A stretch of DNA of 64,000 bases. It comes from Spinacia oleracea. Its lineage: Eukaryota; Streptophyta; Magnoliopsida; Caryophyllales; Amaranthaceae. The stretch is from assembly GCF_020520425.1 (NCBI RefSeq), contig NC_079492.1, forward strand, positions 145,111,861 to 145,175,860, written 5' to 3'. Every line of letters begins with the position of its first letter. Positions within the stretch are counted from its first letter, which is position 1. This document shows positions 1 through 12,374 of this stretch, piece by piece. A program made the position numbers and the translations under genes. The notes under the pieces were generated by a model. The model worked only from the letters and a program-made list of their open reading frames with translations, was not told the origin of the DNA and did not search any database.

Positions 1-1563
1 GATTATGGGAGAGAGTGAGTGATGGGAATGAATGTAATAAGGAGGAAGAAGACTAGCAAAGATAGAGAGAGTGTCAAAGGAGGAAGAAGACCAGGACGAT
101 AGAAGGAAGAGAGTTGGAAGCAGAAAGCAGGCCAGACAGATAGAACAAGAGGGAATTGGCGGGTATATTTGTCAGGATCTGATTATTTCTTTGGGGATAG
201 AGGAATGGAGGTGAAATTGAAATGGAATTTGAACTTCAAAGAATGGGAGAGGGAGGAAAAGTTTCTTAACAACGGTTTACCTGACCTCATCAATAGTGAT
301 TATTAAGGTCATTTATGTACTAACACTAATCTTCGGGCTTTTGTTAACATTGCAAATGCGTGGTTATTTTATCCTAGGCTACTAAGAACTTTACGTTTAA
401 AGAAACCAGGTGAAGAGTGGATTTTCTGGACTTCATGTTTTTAATTTCACTTTTCCGAGAAGTAGTGATTTCTTAAAATGATCGTTTTCATGACAATTCT
501 TTTAACACGTAAATCGATGACCTTTCTTTTTGAATTGGTGGTGGAGAAGAAATATCATTTGGAAATATGAATGATCTACTTTAGGCTCATGTTATATCTT
601 TATATTAGCTTTTGTTGGCTCTCTATCAAACACCCCCCCCCCCCCCCTCCTCCTCCCCTGGATCGAACCTTGTAGAAAATATCACTGTCTTTATTATGTC
701 CCTTTATTGGCTAGATGCAGGACAATTACAGCCTTTCTCTATATTTGTATTAAGGCATATGGCTGCTTTAAATTTTCTTTCAGCTGTTTGAAGTGAGGTA
801 TGCTGTTGCATCTTACCATGTTTATTGTAATGAATTGCAATACATGTTGTGGGTGTTCCAGAAGTAGTTTCTGTATTAATTTAGACTGGGCTAGCATAAG
901 GCTACAAACATCTGAATTTCAAATATAGGCCTGCAGTTATTGTTGATGTTGAGTCTTGTAAGAATTTGCAATAAGTTGATGCCATTGTGCTGTCTGAGAA
1001 CTCTTTCATAATAGGAAATCAATAAACAAAGTTTAAAACTTTCAATAGATTTCCTTGCCTGTGGAAACAAAGTTGTTACTAACACTTGTGGTCATCATGT
1101 TACACCTAAGTCATTTAGTTCAGTCACGTCCATCATTAGCTGGTTGTTGGTGTTTTCTCTCTCTCCTGTTGTGTGATTATTGGGTGTATCTGTTCTGCTC
1201 AACTTATCTAGATAGCAGAATCCGGTTTGAAATAATTGACAAGATTGACTGGACCAGTAGTTCTATAACATTTTGGATCTGATGATGGGATGTGTAGTCT
1301 TTGATAATACTGTCTCATACCCTGATGCGCTGCTGTGAGTTTCAGAGGCTAATGATGTGCTAGCCTTTCTTTGGGTTGGTACATATACGTGTGTTTTAAT
1401 TCTTGTCAGCATTTAGGTAATCTTTAGTCCGAATGTAATCGTTTTATTCTACGTGCGAGTGTGTGCTGTCATTAACTAGTTGATTTATGCTGTTTCATTG
1501 GTATTCGGCGACCTACTTCATTCGCCTATTCTAAATTGTTCGTAATTTATTGCTCTGCTGCAG
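1..1563. other. Non-coding stretch, probably upstream intron of the UBX gene
   Basis: I found no exon with plausible splice sites and no conserved protein in either strand. It includes a purine-rich start (1-250) and a poly-C run at about 632-647. The acceptor at 1561-1563 (CAG) closes it. It is most simply a large intron of the UBX gene whose upstream exons lie off the left edge. Confidence 0.45.
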
Positions 1564-3635
1564 ATTGAGGGCCCAAGATCTCCTGAAGAGATGCTTTCTA
1601 TGTTACAGAGAGTTCTGGAAGAAACTGCACCTGTACTTGTCTCAGCCAGGGTTGAAGCTGAGGAGAGGAGGACCAACATACGCTTGAGGGAAGAACAAGA
1701 TGCTGCTTACAGGGCTGCATTAGAAGCTGATCAGGTACCACAGAATAATCTTTTGCTGTTGTATGTATAATGTATTTGTCTACTTGGTCGTGATGCCTTT
1801 GAGTCTTCAACCTTTTCACTTTGTACAACTGGGTCCGTGTTTGTGCCTGAAGATTGCCTACTCTTCCTTGAAATAGTTTCATGGGTTCTAAAAAGGAAAA
1901 AGTGCGATTTTTACATTTTTTGGAGGTGTCTTGTAAAGTTTTTGCAGATTTTTAAACAAATATTTTTATGAATTCGGTTGCTACAATGTGGTTTCAAAAT
2001 TTAAAGGAAGATTACTATTGTTGCTGTATGTACGATGAGATGGTTATAAGATTCTTTTTTAGAACTAAAGATGGTTATAAGATTTATAACTTGTTACTTT
2101 GCTTGTAATATCAGGGTTTTAGTGTTCCATAGACATGTAAGGTCCATAGGTCTTAGCAGAGTCTGTGATAGCTCAAAAGGTTTTGTGATGTGTTATTGGT
2201 AATGGCAAAGCCAAGATAAAAAAGTATCAGTGGATTCAAACAATAAAGTAGTTTTGGGAGAACATGTTAATTAGAGTGAAAGTATACCAGAAAGATATAA
2301 ATCACTATAATTAATCCATGATACACTAGGAAAGAACTTGATTGCTAACTCAGCTATTGTTTCTGTCCTCCTATATATTCCCCTCGTTGAGGATCAGTTT
2401 TTACATTGTTGCAATCCTCATATAAAGGATATGATAACATTTATTTTTTAACAAAAGGACCCTTTATAATAATAAGCTGTGCTATTTCTTTCATCTCCTC
2501 ATCTGTCTATTAAAGTAGTGGGTTATTGGGAAAATTAAGCATGCAAGAACATATACTTCTATATTTGGGAAATTGACAATGTTAATTTTTTTTAACATCT
2601 AAAATCGTACTATATACGTGACTATTTTTCCGGGGACGGTGTTGTATCTAAAGAATCTAAAATTTCAACCCCTCCATATTGTGGGTATGTATTCCATGGC
2701 ATTGCTGTTTGAATATTACATTAATTCTCCTCCCAGGCTAGGGAACAACAGAGGAGAGAAGAACAAGAGAGACTTGAGAGGGAACGGGCTGAAGAGGAGC
2801 GAAAACTCCGGGAGGAAGAAGAGGCACTTGAGAGAGAAGCACGTGAAGCAGCTGAAAGAGAAGCTGCTTTAGCTCGTAGAAAGCAGGAAAAGGCTTTGTC
2901 TCTAGGTGCTGAACCTGAGAAAGGACCTGACGTTACTCAAGTAAATCCCATCTTTATCTTGCAACTGTTTTCTTCTTTCCTATCATATACTGATAATTTT
3001 GTTTCAAGATTGCTTTTATATGATGGCGGTTACCTTTTTCCTATTATTTGGTGATATTTGGTTGACATGAAATACCATGGGAAGTATGACTTCCTAGGAA
3101 GTGGAAGATTGTAGGGTTGTTTGGTTTACAAAAACATGGGAAGTCACACGTCCTACAAAATTGAGGAAGTTGCTTACCTAGGTTCTCCTAGGTAAGTGAA
3201 ACTTCCTATGGGAATTTACTTCCCATGTTTACCAAACAATACCATCTAATCCTAGGAAATGCTTATACATGGGAAGAACTTTTAACTAGGAAATTCTACT
3301 TCCCAAGATCATCCAAACGACCCCTTGGTTTAGTATTTCTCATGCTTTGTTTCATCATATATTTGCTAGATCGACCATCTTTTACATCTAAATTTGATTA
3401 ACAGGTTTTGGTGCGATTCCCAACTGGAGAACGTAAAGAGAGGAGATTCCAAAGCAGTGCAACAATCCAATCTTTATATGACTATGTTGATTCTTTAGAT
3501 TGCTCAAACTTCGAGAGCTACAATCTAGTCTCCAACTTCCCCCGAACAGTATATAGTCCAGAAAAGCATACTTTGACCCTGAAAGAAGCAGGATTGCACC
3601 CTCAAGCAAGTCTTTTCGTGGAGCAAAACTTGTAA
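1564..3635 (+). CDS. PUX10: UBX-domain protein (PUX10/FAF2-like), 3' part
   Basis: Three phase-0 exons at 1564-1734, 2737-2940 and 3405-3635 give the last 201 residues; upstream exons lie outside the window. Exon 1 (starting IEGPRSPEEML, rich in EAEERR and REEQDAA) matches the stretch that follows the UAS domain in plant PUX10-type proteins. Exon 2 is a highly charged Glu/Arg coiled coil. Exon 3 is a UBX domain beginning VLVRFPTGERKERRF, with the FPR turn (SNFPRTVYS) that inserts into p97/CDC48, and it ends at the natural C-terminus (FVEQNL). UBX proteins recruit CDC48 to ubiquitinated clients; PUX10 in Arabidopsis acts at lipid droplets and the ER. Domain assignment is strong; the exact orthologue is inferred because the UBA, UAS and hairpin regions are not visible. 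Confidence 0.88.
3113..3325. mobile_element. Probable PIF/Harbinger-like MITE in UBX intron 2
   Basis: It starts GGGTTGTTTGGTTTAC and ends CCAAACGACCCC, an inverted pair of the GGG-TGTTTGG type common in Tourist-like MITEs. The interior is self-complementary, with repeated short motifs such as CTAGGAA, ACTTCC and CATGGGAAG on both strands. I could not settle a TSD. Confidence 0.5.
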
Positions 3636-5071
3636 GCAAAAATGTCATCCATCAATCAACACTGTTTACAACTTATGATATCGGAGTTACGTAAGTCTCT
3701 TTTATTCAGTCTATGTCTATCAAATAATTCTGATGATTTATATGCGATGTATTTCTCACAAATTCATAGCCATTTACGCTCAAGTAGGTGAAAATCAGAA
3801 TAAGGAATGTTTAGTTTTTGTAACGACCCTATAAGTTTGGTACTTGTAGGGAAATCTTTAGATATCCTTTTGCTGGAAAGAGTGTTGTATATAGCAGCAG
3901 TATAGCTATTGTGCTAGAATGTGTTGTTAGATTTGTCACCTTCAGAAACACATAATACAATCGACTATTTGTGACGGCAATTTGATGCGGTTGACAAAGA
4001 ATGCACAGGATTTTCTGGCTTTTTTTTAATTTAATTTAAAGAAAATTTGGATGATTCGGTATTTTATTGGATTTAATCACAATTCACACACTATTATTAG
4101 CTACAAAACGTTGACAATTTCATATCATTGGTTTTTCTAAAAACCAAAATTAGTTGGTTATTTATGTTTTATTTCTAATTCAAAGTCACAATATCTCTTT
4201 CAACTCCTTGTACTATATCATTGTAGTACTTGTTAATTAGTATTTTCTATGTTTTTTTAGTATTGTTATATTATCTTTTTAAATTGTGACCTATTTTTTT
4301 TATTCTTTACAAAAAGTGACTGATATCACGCAACAATTATTGAGTTATGTATATATTTTTTAAAATATGCGCATTTTATAACTTACCAATATATAGTAAG
4401 TACGGAGTAATAAGTATAAATAATCATCCAAAGTAGGTGTTGGCAACCCAAAACCTTGATTGATAGAGCATGACGTTTAAAAAATGTCGGATAATGTTTA
4501 ATTGAATGTTTCTATAGAGGATTATCATTTTCAAGTGGTTTGTAAAAAGGTAGTTTTTTAACTTTTTGTTTTGCAATTGACTTATAATCTCGATAAGGAG
4601 GGTGTGTTTTGTAGCTAATCAGGAGAATGGGTTGTGAGACGTAAGATTTATAATTAATTAAATTAAATTAAATCCCACATACAATTTTAGAAATGTGTTT
4701 ATGAATCAAATTTATAAGAATATTACGATATTAATGATATTTCTATATAGTTTGTCGAAAACTCTAAACATTTTGTCGCATATACTCATAAGATAAAAAG
4801 GAAATAAATCATGATAAATATCAGGGGAAAAAGCTCACTAGACACGTTTGTATAAGCTTACTAACACGATTATTATTAAGGAAAATATACTCCGTAATAT
4901 TATGGTCGAACATTAATTTTTTACTTTAGGTGCAAATGAGCCATAAAGACAATGTAAATTATAAATGATGGAGTATTGCAGGAAGAATTTAAATCCATGA
5001 CCTATCGTACACATGCTCTCGGAACACTTTACCAAAACATCATTCGTTATGTTCTTATATCTTACTTACAT

Positions 5072-5211
5072 ACCAATTGTCTGTTAATTCAATGGTGATT
5101 GAGGCTGAACTTGGTAGGGAGAAACTCATGTTCGATATCCCGTAATAATAATTGGGATGGGATTGAAACATATCCATCCAGAACTCGCCTTTCGGGTGAT
5201 AAAAAAAAAAC
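5072..5211 (+). mobile_element. SINE with 13-bp target-site duplication
   Basis: A tRNA-like head (TGGTGATTGAGGCTGAACTT, then a GTTCGAT box-B core) is followed by a unique tail and an A-run. It is flanked by a perfect 13-bp direct repeat ATCTTACTTACAT at 5059-5071 and 5212-5224. The head is nearly the same as the SINE at 14425-14597, which lies on the other strand. The rest of 3636-5400 shows only UTR and AT-rich intergenic sequence. Confidence 0.85.
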
Positions 5212-5672
5212 ATCTTACTTACATTTATGATGAACATATGTATGGAATTATGTAATCCATAATCCATATCCACCGGCCACAAATGCATAGTTATCGTACA
5301 ATAGTGGAGTAGTGACAAAACACAAAAAAAACAACCACAAAAACAAAAGAAATCTTTATGAAAGTGCGTGGGTCCAAAGAATGTTATGACACTGTTAAAG
5401 ACCTGACCGCCACGGGGCTCCTCAGGTGTTATAAATGTCGACGGACTACTCTTTTTATCCACCCACAATTTCTCATTCTTTACGCTCCTCAATTTTCAAT
5501 TTCAAAAAGCCCAAATTCCCAAATTCTAGGGTTTGTTTTTCCAGAGATCCTCAAATCATGAATCTGTTCTTCTCAAATTAAGATTTGTTCTTCTCTAATT
5601 CTAGGGTTTGAAACAATTTTTTCATTTCCTGTAAACAAATTTTGATTGTGATATGGTGATTTTAGGGTTGGT

Positions 5673-5861
5673 ATGAGAGAGTTACGAATCTCGCCGTTTA
5701 TGGATTCTCGAGCTTTGAAATTACGAATGGATTCATCGAAAATGGATTTAATCGCGTGTCGAATCGGCTTTAAATCGTCGTTTGACTCGTATTTAATCGC
5801 TTGCGAAGCGTTTTTTGAAGCAGCGATGTTGATTTCGATTCCCGTTGAAGACGTTCTTTGA
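5673..5861 (+). promoter_or_regulatory. Upstream ORF (62 codons) in the WNK leader
   Basis: An ATG-initiated 62-codon ORF (MRELRISPFMDS to PVEDVL) ends 87 nt before the WNK start codon. A 7-codon uORF precedes it at about 5558. The stretch reads as a leader (TC-rich, CTAGGGTTTG motifs) with no evident splice pair removing the uORF. If transcribed, ribosomes would meet it before the kinase start. Whether the peptide is conserved is unknown. Confidence 0.4.
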
Positions 5862-5948
5862 TCGTTTGTTTGTTTGTTTCTGTTTTCTCTTTCTCCTCTC
5901 GATTTCCTTTCCTTTCTGAAATCAAATAAGATTTCTACGACATCGTCC

Positions 5949-8634
5949 ATGGCGAAGCCACTTTCTGATGATTCTGACGGCATCGTTGAGAGGGATCCCT
6001 CCGGCCGATACGTTCGGGTATGATTCCTTAATTTCGCTATATTTTATATATATAATTTGGTAATTAGCTATTGATTAGGGAAACATTGGATATTTTTTTT
6101 ATTATTCTAACCCTAATTTCTGGAAATTTTCATCATATTGCTTTAGATCAAAGTGATTGTTGATTGTCGCCTTAAGCCTGATTTTTTATTGTTCAATAAA
6201 TTCCATGCCTTTTTTGAGTTAATATTATTAACCTTATTTTTTATTATCGGATTGCCGATTGTTGGTGTTATTAGAGAAACTCGGAGTAGAGATATAGTGT
6301 TAATGAACTTGCAGGCTTTGTTTTTTTTAATGTTTGTTTACTGAAGTATTATGTTTTATTTTATACATTTGTGATGATAGTTTCTTTTTTTTCTTGTTGT
6401 CTCTTACTCTTCAGTATTCTGAAATCCTGGGGAGGGGAGCATTCAAGACTGTGTATGATTTCTTTCCCAGCCCTTTGGTTTTATGTTATTCTTTTCTTCA
6501 TTTTTTCGCGATTTTTTTAGGTTAAAGGTAGCTAATAGTGATCGCTTTCCTAGCTTTGGATAGGGAATCAAAATTGACCATTAATTATTTTTTCCCCTAA
6601 ATTATTTTGTGTGTGTTTGTTTGTGTTATTTTGCTTAATAGTTACAAGGGATTTGATGAGGTCAATGGAAAAGAGGTTGCCTGGAATCAAGTCGACATTG
6701 ATGATGTGCTACAGTCGCCGCAACAGCTGGAGCGGTTGTATACCGAAGTTCACCTGTTGAAGTCCTTGAAACATGTAAATATCATAAAGTTGTACCATTC
6801 TTGGGTGGACGATGGTAGTAAGACTATCAACATGATCACTGAGTTATTCACTTCCGGAAACCTGAGGCAGTGAGTGTTTTTCTTTTAACTCTCAGTTGCT
6901 AATAAATCTACATGTATATATATATATGTGTCCACTTTTTCAATCCCTTGTAATGTTGTTACTTTAATATTGTTTAGGTATCGTAAAAAACATAAGTATG
7001 TTGATATGAAAGCTATCAAAAAATGGGCAAGGCAGATCCTCAGTGGTTTACAATTTCTTCACAGTCAAAGTCCATGTATCATACACAGAGATTTGAAATG
7101 TGACAATATCTTTGTTAATGGGAACACTGGGGAAGTTAGGATTGGGGATCTAGGATTGGCAACTGTTATGCAGCAACCTACTGCTCGGAGTGTTATTGGT
7201 ACTTCCAAATCCGATTGCTAGTATATTTTCTCGAACAATTCATATAGTTCATGTATGTAACCTACGGTCTCTTCTTGACACAGGTACACCTGAATTTATG
7301 GCCCCTGAATTGTATGATGAAGAATACAATGAACTTGTCGACATTTATTCTTTTGGTTTGTGCATGTTGGAGATGGTAACTTGTGATTACCCTTATTCTG
7401 AATGCAGAAATCCCGCACAAATTTACAGGAAGGTTACCATGGTAGGTGCCTACTTCAATTAGCTTGCAAGTTGATAAATATCTATTTATATTGTAACTCC
7501 TGTTTTATGACTTTTATTTTCTATTTGGTCTTCTTCCAGGGTGTCATGCCAGCTAGCCTTAGCAAAGTAACTAACCCGGAGATGAAGAAGTTCATAGAGA
7601 GTTGTCTGGTTCCAGCATCTTCGAGACCATCGGCAAAGCAATTGTTGAAGGACCCATTTCTTGCAAGTCCAAGTCCTCTTCCCGTGAACACAGTTGGACA
7701 TCAAGTAGCCCATTCTATGGACATAGACAATCCTCATCGTATTAGTTTTAAATTAAAGGTTAATGATGACAAGACCTTCAAGTTAATTGGAGAGGTGGAA
7801 GATAACAATTCAATTTCAATGACCTTCTTGTTTCCTGATACAGCTGGTAAAAACCGAAATTCTAGCTACCCTTTTGGTGAGATGTCTTGGTATATATCTT
7901 GATGGAAACTGAGTTTTATGTTATTTGTATCAGGTCGTAAGAAGAATGTACATTTTGTATTTGACCTCCAAAATGATGTCATCCCTTCCATTGCTTATGA
8001 GATGGTTGAAGTGATCGACGACTTATCTGGAGAAGATTTGCTTCCAATAGTTCAGTTGATGGAGCAGCTTATTGCAAGATTGTTGCCTCACTCTAGGTCC
8101 CCTTCTAGTTCCTGCCATACTGAATTCACCAGTACACTTGAGGAATTATCTGGTTCAAGCAGTACCACGAACTCACCCAAGTATCCATTAGAATCTGGAA
8201 TGTTCAAGGTCTTAACAGAGGTAACTGGGATTGGAAAAGACCATGGTGCTGGGGAATCTCTTGTTACAGGGATGACGATTGAACACAATCGCGTAAATTG
8301 CTCTCATAAGCCTGGTTCAAGTGCTTGTGATTGCTGTAAATTTTCGAACAGGTATTAGTTGTAGTGTTTTTGGAGTGTTAGACTTGTTGCTATATTTTTG
8401 TTCTTAAACATATTCATTGTTACCTGATGCAGTTTAACTTTGGATGGTTTGAGGTTATCGAGCATGTCTTCATTAACACAGATGGAAAAAGATCTTCACA
8501 ACGAAGAACTGGAACAAGAGCTTGTTGCAATTGATTGTCAATACAACGAATGTATCCGTGAACTCTTGAGGAAAAAGGAGGCGGCAATTGAGTATGCTAA
8601 GAAGAGGTGGGCTTCTCGGAAAGTTGATTGTTGA
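5949..8634 (+). CDS. WNK (with-no-lysine) serine/threonine kinase
   Basis: Eight exons: 5949-6017, 6415-6452, 6642-6869, 6978-7198, 7284-7441, 7540-7846, 7934-8351, 8433-8634. They encode 546 residues, near the size of Arabidopsis WNK8/WNK10. The glycine-rich loop [11 protein letters not shown] carries the WNK-specific lysine (K34), and the usual VAIK lysine position is asparagine (VAWN, N51), the family hallmark. HRDLKCDN (148-155), DLGLA (169-173) and GTPEFMAPE (186-194) follow. An OSR1_C/PF2-like domain lies after the kinase (SFKLKVND through [17 protein letters not shown]), and the C-terminus is an acidic/basic helix. Plant WNKs act in osmotic, flowering and G-protein signalling. The start was chosen as the first ATG giving the typical short acidic N-terminus. 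Paralogue number is not assignable by eye. Confidence 0.95.
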
Positions 8635-9683
8635 AATTTCTATTCTAGTTTAGGATTTCACCATAGGAGAGAGTGCAAAAACATTTTTTTAGTCTTAGCA
8701 TTTTGGAAGTTTTGATTGTAGAGTTGATTTTTTTAGTTTTTATCCTTTATTACTTGTTCATTTAAAAACCGTTGCCAAGCAGCAATGTTGTAAATTTATT
8801 TGAGTGGCAATGAGATGATGTTTTTTCTGTCAGGCTAAAAATATTCTTGAATGTTGATGCGCTGAAGCCTGTCAGGGAAATAGATCAACATGTATTCAGA
8901 AAACTAAGTTTTCTTCTCACATGTGAGTAGGAATCGGCCAAAGATTGCAGAAAAACAGTTCAGACCTCAATTTCCAAAACCTGTACGGATTATTCTTGCG
9001 TGGAACTGGTTCACAATAATATTAGTATGGATCCAAAATCAATAGTTTACTCTAGCATCTTTTAACCCTTATTGTTCTTAAAAGCAAATTTTCACTTAAG
9101 ATCACATTATTCAAACACAATATGTATCAACGACACTAATTTGATTTTTTTTTTTCATAATATCCTAATAAAATACCAAAATAAATTAAGTGTGGATCAA
9201 GTCCATTTAAGAATTGGTGAACCTGTACTAAGATTAGTCAGGCAAGTGTGTATGTATATCACTGCATATATTCTGACTGCACAAAATTAGGAAGTTACAG
9301 AGAAAAATGCACTTTTAGTATTTCAGAGAGCTACCACCAACACTGAGTAAGCTGCCATCTAAGATTCAGAGAACAATGCAATTTTAGTAATTTCTGAAAT
9401 GAATAGGACTTTGTTGGCTGAAAAGTGAAAACAGATGATCTGAGAAATCCATAAAGAAACTGGTTATGCACCAACAACCAAAAACAGATTGAAGTAATAT
9501 CATGTTATAAGTAGAGGCCACAAGCACAAAGGGAGGCGTTTTCTGAAAATTACATTATCCCCTTTGATAGATCAACACTGAAATATTTCGAATCAATCGG
9601 ATAAGACAACTTGAAAACTGAGAAGTATTTACAAACATTTTTACCAATGTCTTCACAACAATCAACAGATTTTAAACTTTCCC

Positions 9684-9775
9684 TTATATGCATTTGTCTT
9701 TCCTGTATTTCTGCAATTCTTCATCAGTTAATCTTCCAACTGATAGCTCAATTATCATCAGGAGTTCAGGACAGT
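9684..9775 (-). pseudogene. Decayed partial copy of the Yippee last exon
   Basis: Read on the minus strand, this stretch (ending DEELQKYRKDKCI in one frame) aligns by eye with the functional exon region encoding [16 protein letters not shown], about 150 bp upstream in transcript sense. Shared blocks include TGATGAAGAAT-like and GCAGAAATACA-like stretches in the same order, with many substitutions. It lies in the 3' flank of the Yippee gene. It may be a relic tandem duplication or a former alternative last exon. Confidence 0.5.
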
Positions 9776-9798
9776 ATACATCGGTAATTTGACAACAA

Positions 9799-11040
9799 CT
9801 ACCAATTATCCTTGACGATTTTAGACTTTTCAAGTATGTATTTGCCTTCCTTGTACTTCTGCGATTCTTCATAAGCTCGTTCATATTTCCAACCAAGAAC
9901 TTCACGACAATCAGAACAGGAGACATCCGCAACTGTGTGGAGACCCGTCATGAGATGTCTGTCTTCTTTTGGCCCCACATCAACGTTCATGGCATGGGAG
10001 AAGAGAAAAGCTCTACTGTTTCTTCCCTGAATTATGATTCAAATAGAGCAGTCAGCACATATAAAACAAAGTTGCATCATATTATCCATCATTTGCATTG
10101 AGCCACAAAGGTAATTAGGACTTGAAATCTATTGTAGAACATTAACCAAGCCCGGTCCCGTCTCCTTGCCTGCATATCCTACAAAAGAGGCGTATGCAAC
10201 AGAAGTTCGGACATTTTTAATGTGCTCCACATAGAAAATAGTATGATGCCAACAACAACTCCTCAAAAGGTTAAAACTTCAATTTCTGGAATGAACAACA
10301 AACTCAATATTAAAGGGCGAGGTAGTTTAAATCATAAGCGAATATATCATTTGCATTTTTTACAAATTTTCGAGGGTAATTTTGAGGAAGAACTTAAACT
10401 GTGTTTGGTGGGAAGGAAAACAACTTTCCCATTTTCCCCTGTTTGGATCAGGGAAAATGATTTTTGGGGGTTGAAAAAAGTACTCTGTGTTATTAAGGGG
10501 TGGAAAAGGTTTTCTTCGATTAAGGAAGGAACGCCACATGTTCCTCTCTTCTCTCTTCATCTCCCTTCTTTTATTTCTTAGTTATTCTTGCAAGGAACCA
10601 AACAAAGGACAGTGAAGTATGAAACTGAATATCCATTGAAATAATCTCTAAAATAGATAAAATTCAGTACAATATATTTTCCTGCAAATGAAATACATCC
10701 TTGAGATACTAGTTACTCCACAAACATGATAGAAAATATCAATACAACCTTTCAAACAACATGCATAAAATTTTCAAACTACACCAATGATGTATGAGAC
10801 CCATAACATATTGAAGTATAAATGTATAATGATAATTTTTTGGTTCCTTTGCTTGATTCTAGTTGTACTTATACTAGTATACTGCACACAAGAACAATCA
10901 AACAAAGAAAGCAACTGGTTATAATAAACAATCATCAACTTCTTTACCTGAAAAGCTTTAGAAACTATATCATCATGAAGTGCAACATTGTTTCGACAAT
11001 TGCTGCAACTATACAGCCTCGGACCGATCAATCCTTCCAT
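9799..11040 (-). CDS. Yippee-like zinc-binding protein
   Basis: Two coding exons, 10948-11040 and 9799-10026 (complement), joined in phase 0, give 106 residues. The Yippee signature is exact: C12-x2-C15, then 52 residues, then C68-x2-C71, with [23 protein letters not shown] and [10 protein letters not shown] as in plant and animal YPEL proteins. The domain folds around one zinc ion and resembles the cereblon CULT and Mis18 folds; its plant role is poorly known. A leader exon probably ends at 11537 (donor) and joins at 11057, so the start codon sits 17 nt into the second exon. The first in-frame ATG ([12 protein letters not shown]) was taken as the start. It converges with the WNK gene; 8635-9680 shows nothing coding. 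Confidence 0.95.
10398..10607. mobile_element. Possible Tourist-like MITE in the Yippee intron
   Basis: It begins CTGTGTTTGGTGGGAAGGAA and ends TTGCAAGGAACCAAACAAAG, inverted ends around the TGTTTGGT/ACCAAACA core. A complementary purine/pyrimidine interior lies between. No TSD was confirmed. Confidence 0.4.
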
Positions 11041-11741
11041 CAAACCTACAGAAGACCCTGAAATTTTCCGATAATCAAGATTACATACAGAAAAATGACA
11101 ATGAGAATTGAGAATCATGATCAATATCCCAAAACAATAGAGTATTATTCCTTAATCCTCAGGGGAAATGCACATGATTGTACTTACTTTTTCGAGTTTT
11201 CGAGGGCGTTGGGCCTAAAGATTGCTTTTTTATTAATCTTTGTTTGATCAATGGCAACTATTGGAGACAGAACAAGTAATGATCATACATCAGAATCAGC
11301 ATAGAAAAAAGCCTAATTATTTTGAAAAGGGCCAAAATTATACATTTTAGAAATTAACAATCAATTGAAATAGTACTGATTAAAGACCCAATTCTTAATT
11401 ATGGTATACAAATTCCTTGATTTAAAACCCCAGTTTTTCAGCTGAATAAACTTAAGGTAAAAAATTAGGGTTATTTTGATGAAAATAAGATACTTGAACA
11501 CATTAAAAATGAAAAATAAACGACAGACAGACAAACCTTGGCATAGGAGATCAAACTATGTGAGAAAAGGCGAGAGAAAATTAGGGTTTAAGAGGTGTTG
11601 AAATGTGAGTTGTGTTGGCGGAAAAACACCCGGGAGAAAATTGGGGGAAGAGGTTGATCAGATAATCATTATTTGCCGACAGTCTCCTCTTCTCGCTGAA
11701 GGCTGCTATGACCCGACCCATATACAATTACCTGATTAATA

Positions 11742-12374
11742 CTATCTCCGTTTCAAAATGAGCTTTATACTTTCCAGTCCGTTTCATAATGTTATTTATA
11801 TTTTACTTTATTTTATTTTTGGACATAAAAACTTATCACCTTATCCTTCTTAATCCAAAATATTTACAATTTTTCAATCATTTTCTCTTGTTTTATTTTA
11901 TTTACTTACATCCACCCACTTTTTTTAACACATTTCTCTTCAAAAGGTCTTGCGCGTACAAGGTGTACAATAAATTTATTGTACACCAAGATAACTTTAA
12001 CCCATTTTTTTGTAACTTTAACCTAGCTTTGATTAATTTTTTATATTAGTAATAAAAAGTTGATAGATAAACATTTTAAATAATTAAATGATTAATTTTA
12101 TACATTATTAGTGATTTTGAAAAAATAAGTTTTATTAAAATGAAAAAAATTATCACTAAAAAATAAATAACTTTTACATATATAAGCATAACTTTTAAGC
12201 ATTTTGAGTTAACTTTTACTCCGTTGTGCAATAATTATTGTACAACCCTTGTAAATAAGAATTTGTGTTTTCTCTTACTTTATCCATATTTTATTATATT
12301 CAACCAACTTTTTCATTTTTGTCTTAATACTTATGACAATAATAACTTTAAAGATATTTATGAAACGGATATAG
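11742..12374. mobile_element. Stowaway-like MITE interrupted by another element
   Basis: Ends CTATCTCCGTTTCAAAATGA and an inverted TATTTATGAAACGGATATAG are flanked by TA on both sides. About 297 bp belong to the MITE; the centre is occupied by the 328-bp element at 11941-12268 plus its TSD. It lies between the Yippee promoter and OPT-A; 12375-13558 shows only AT-rich intergenic sequence. Confidence 0.75.
11941..12268. mobile_element. hAT-like non-autonomous element, copy 1
   Basis: Flanked by a perfect 8-bp direct repeat TTTCTCTT (11933-11940 and 12269-12276). The left side carries the palindrome GTACAATAAATTTATTGTAC and the right side a related GTACAATAATTATTGTAC, and the element ends AAGAATTTGTGT. 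It is inserted inside a Stowaway-like MITE. Three more copies lie at 41695, 44980 and 48890. Confidence 0.8.

Noticed and set aside
5573-5983. 136-codon minus-strand ORF over the WNK leader
   Set aside because: It mirrors the leader and first exon of the WNK gene and shows no recognisable domain.
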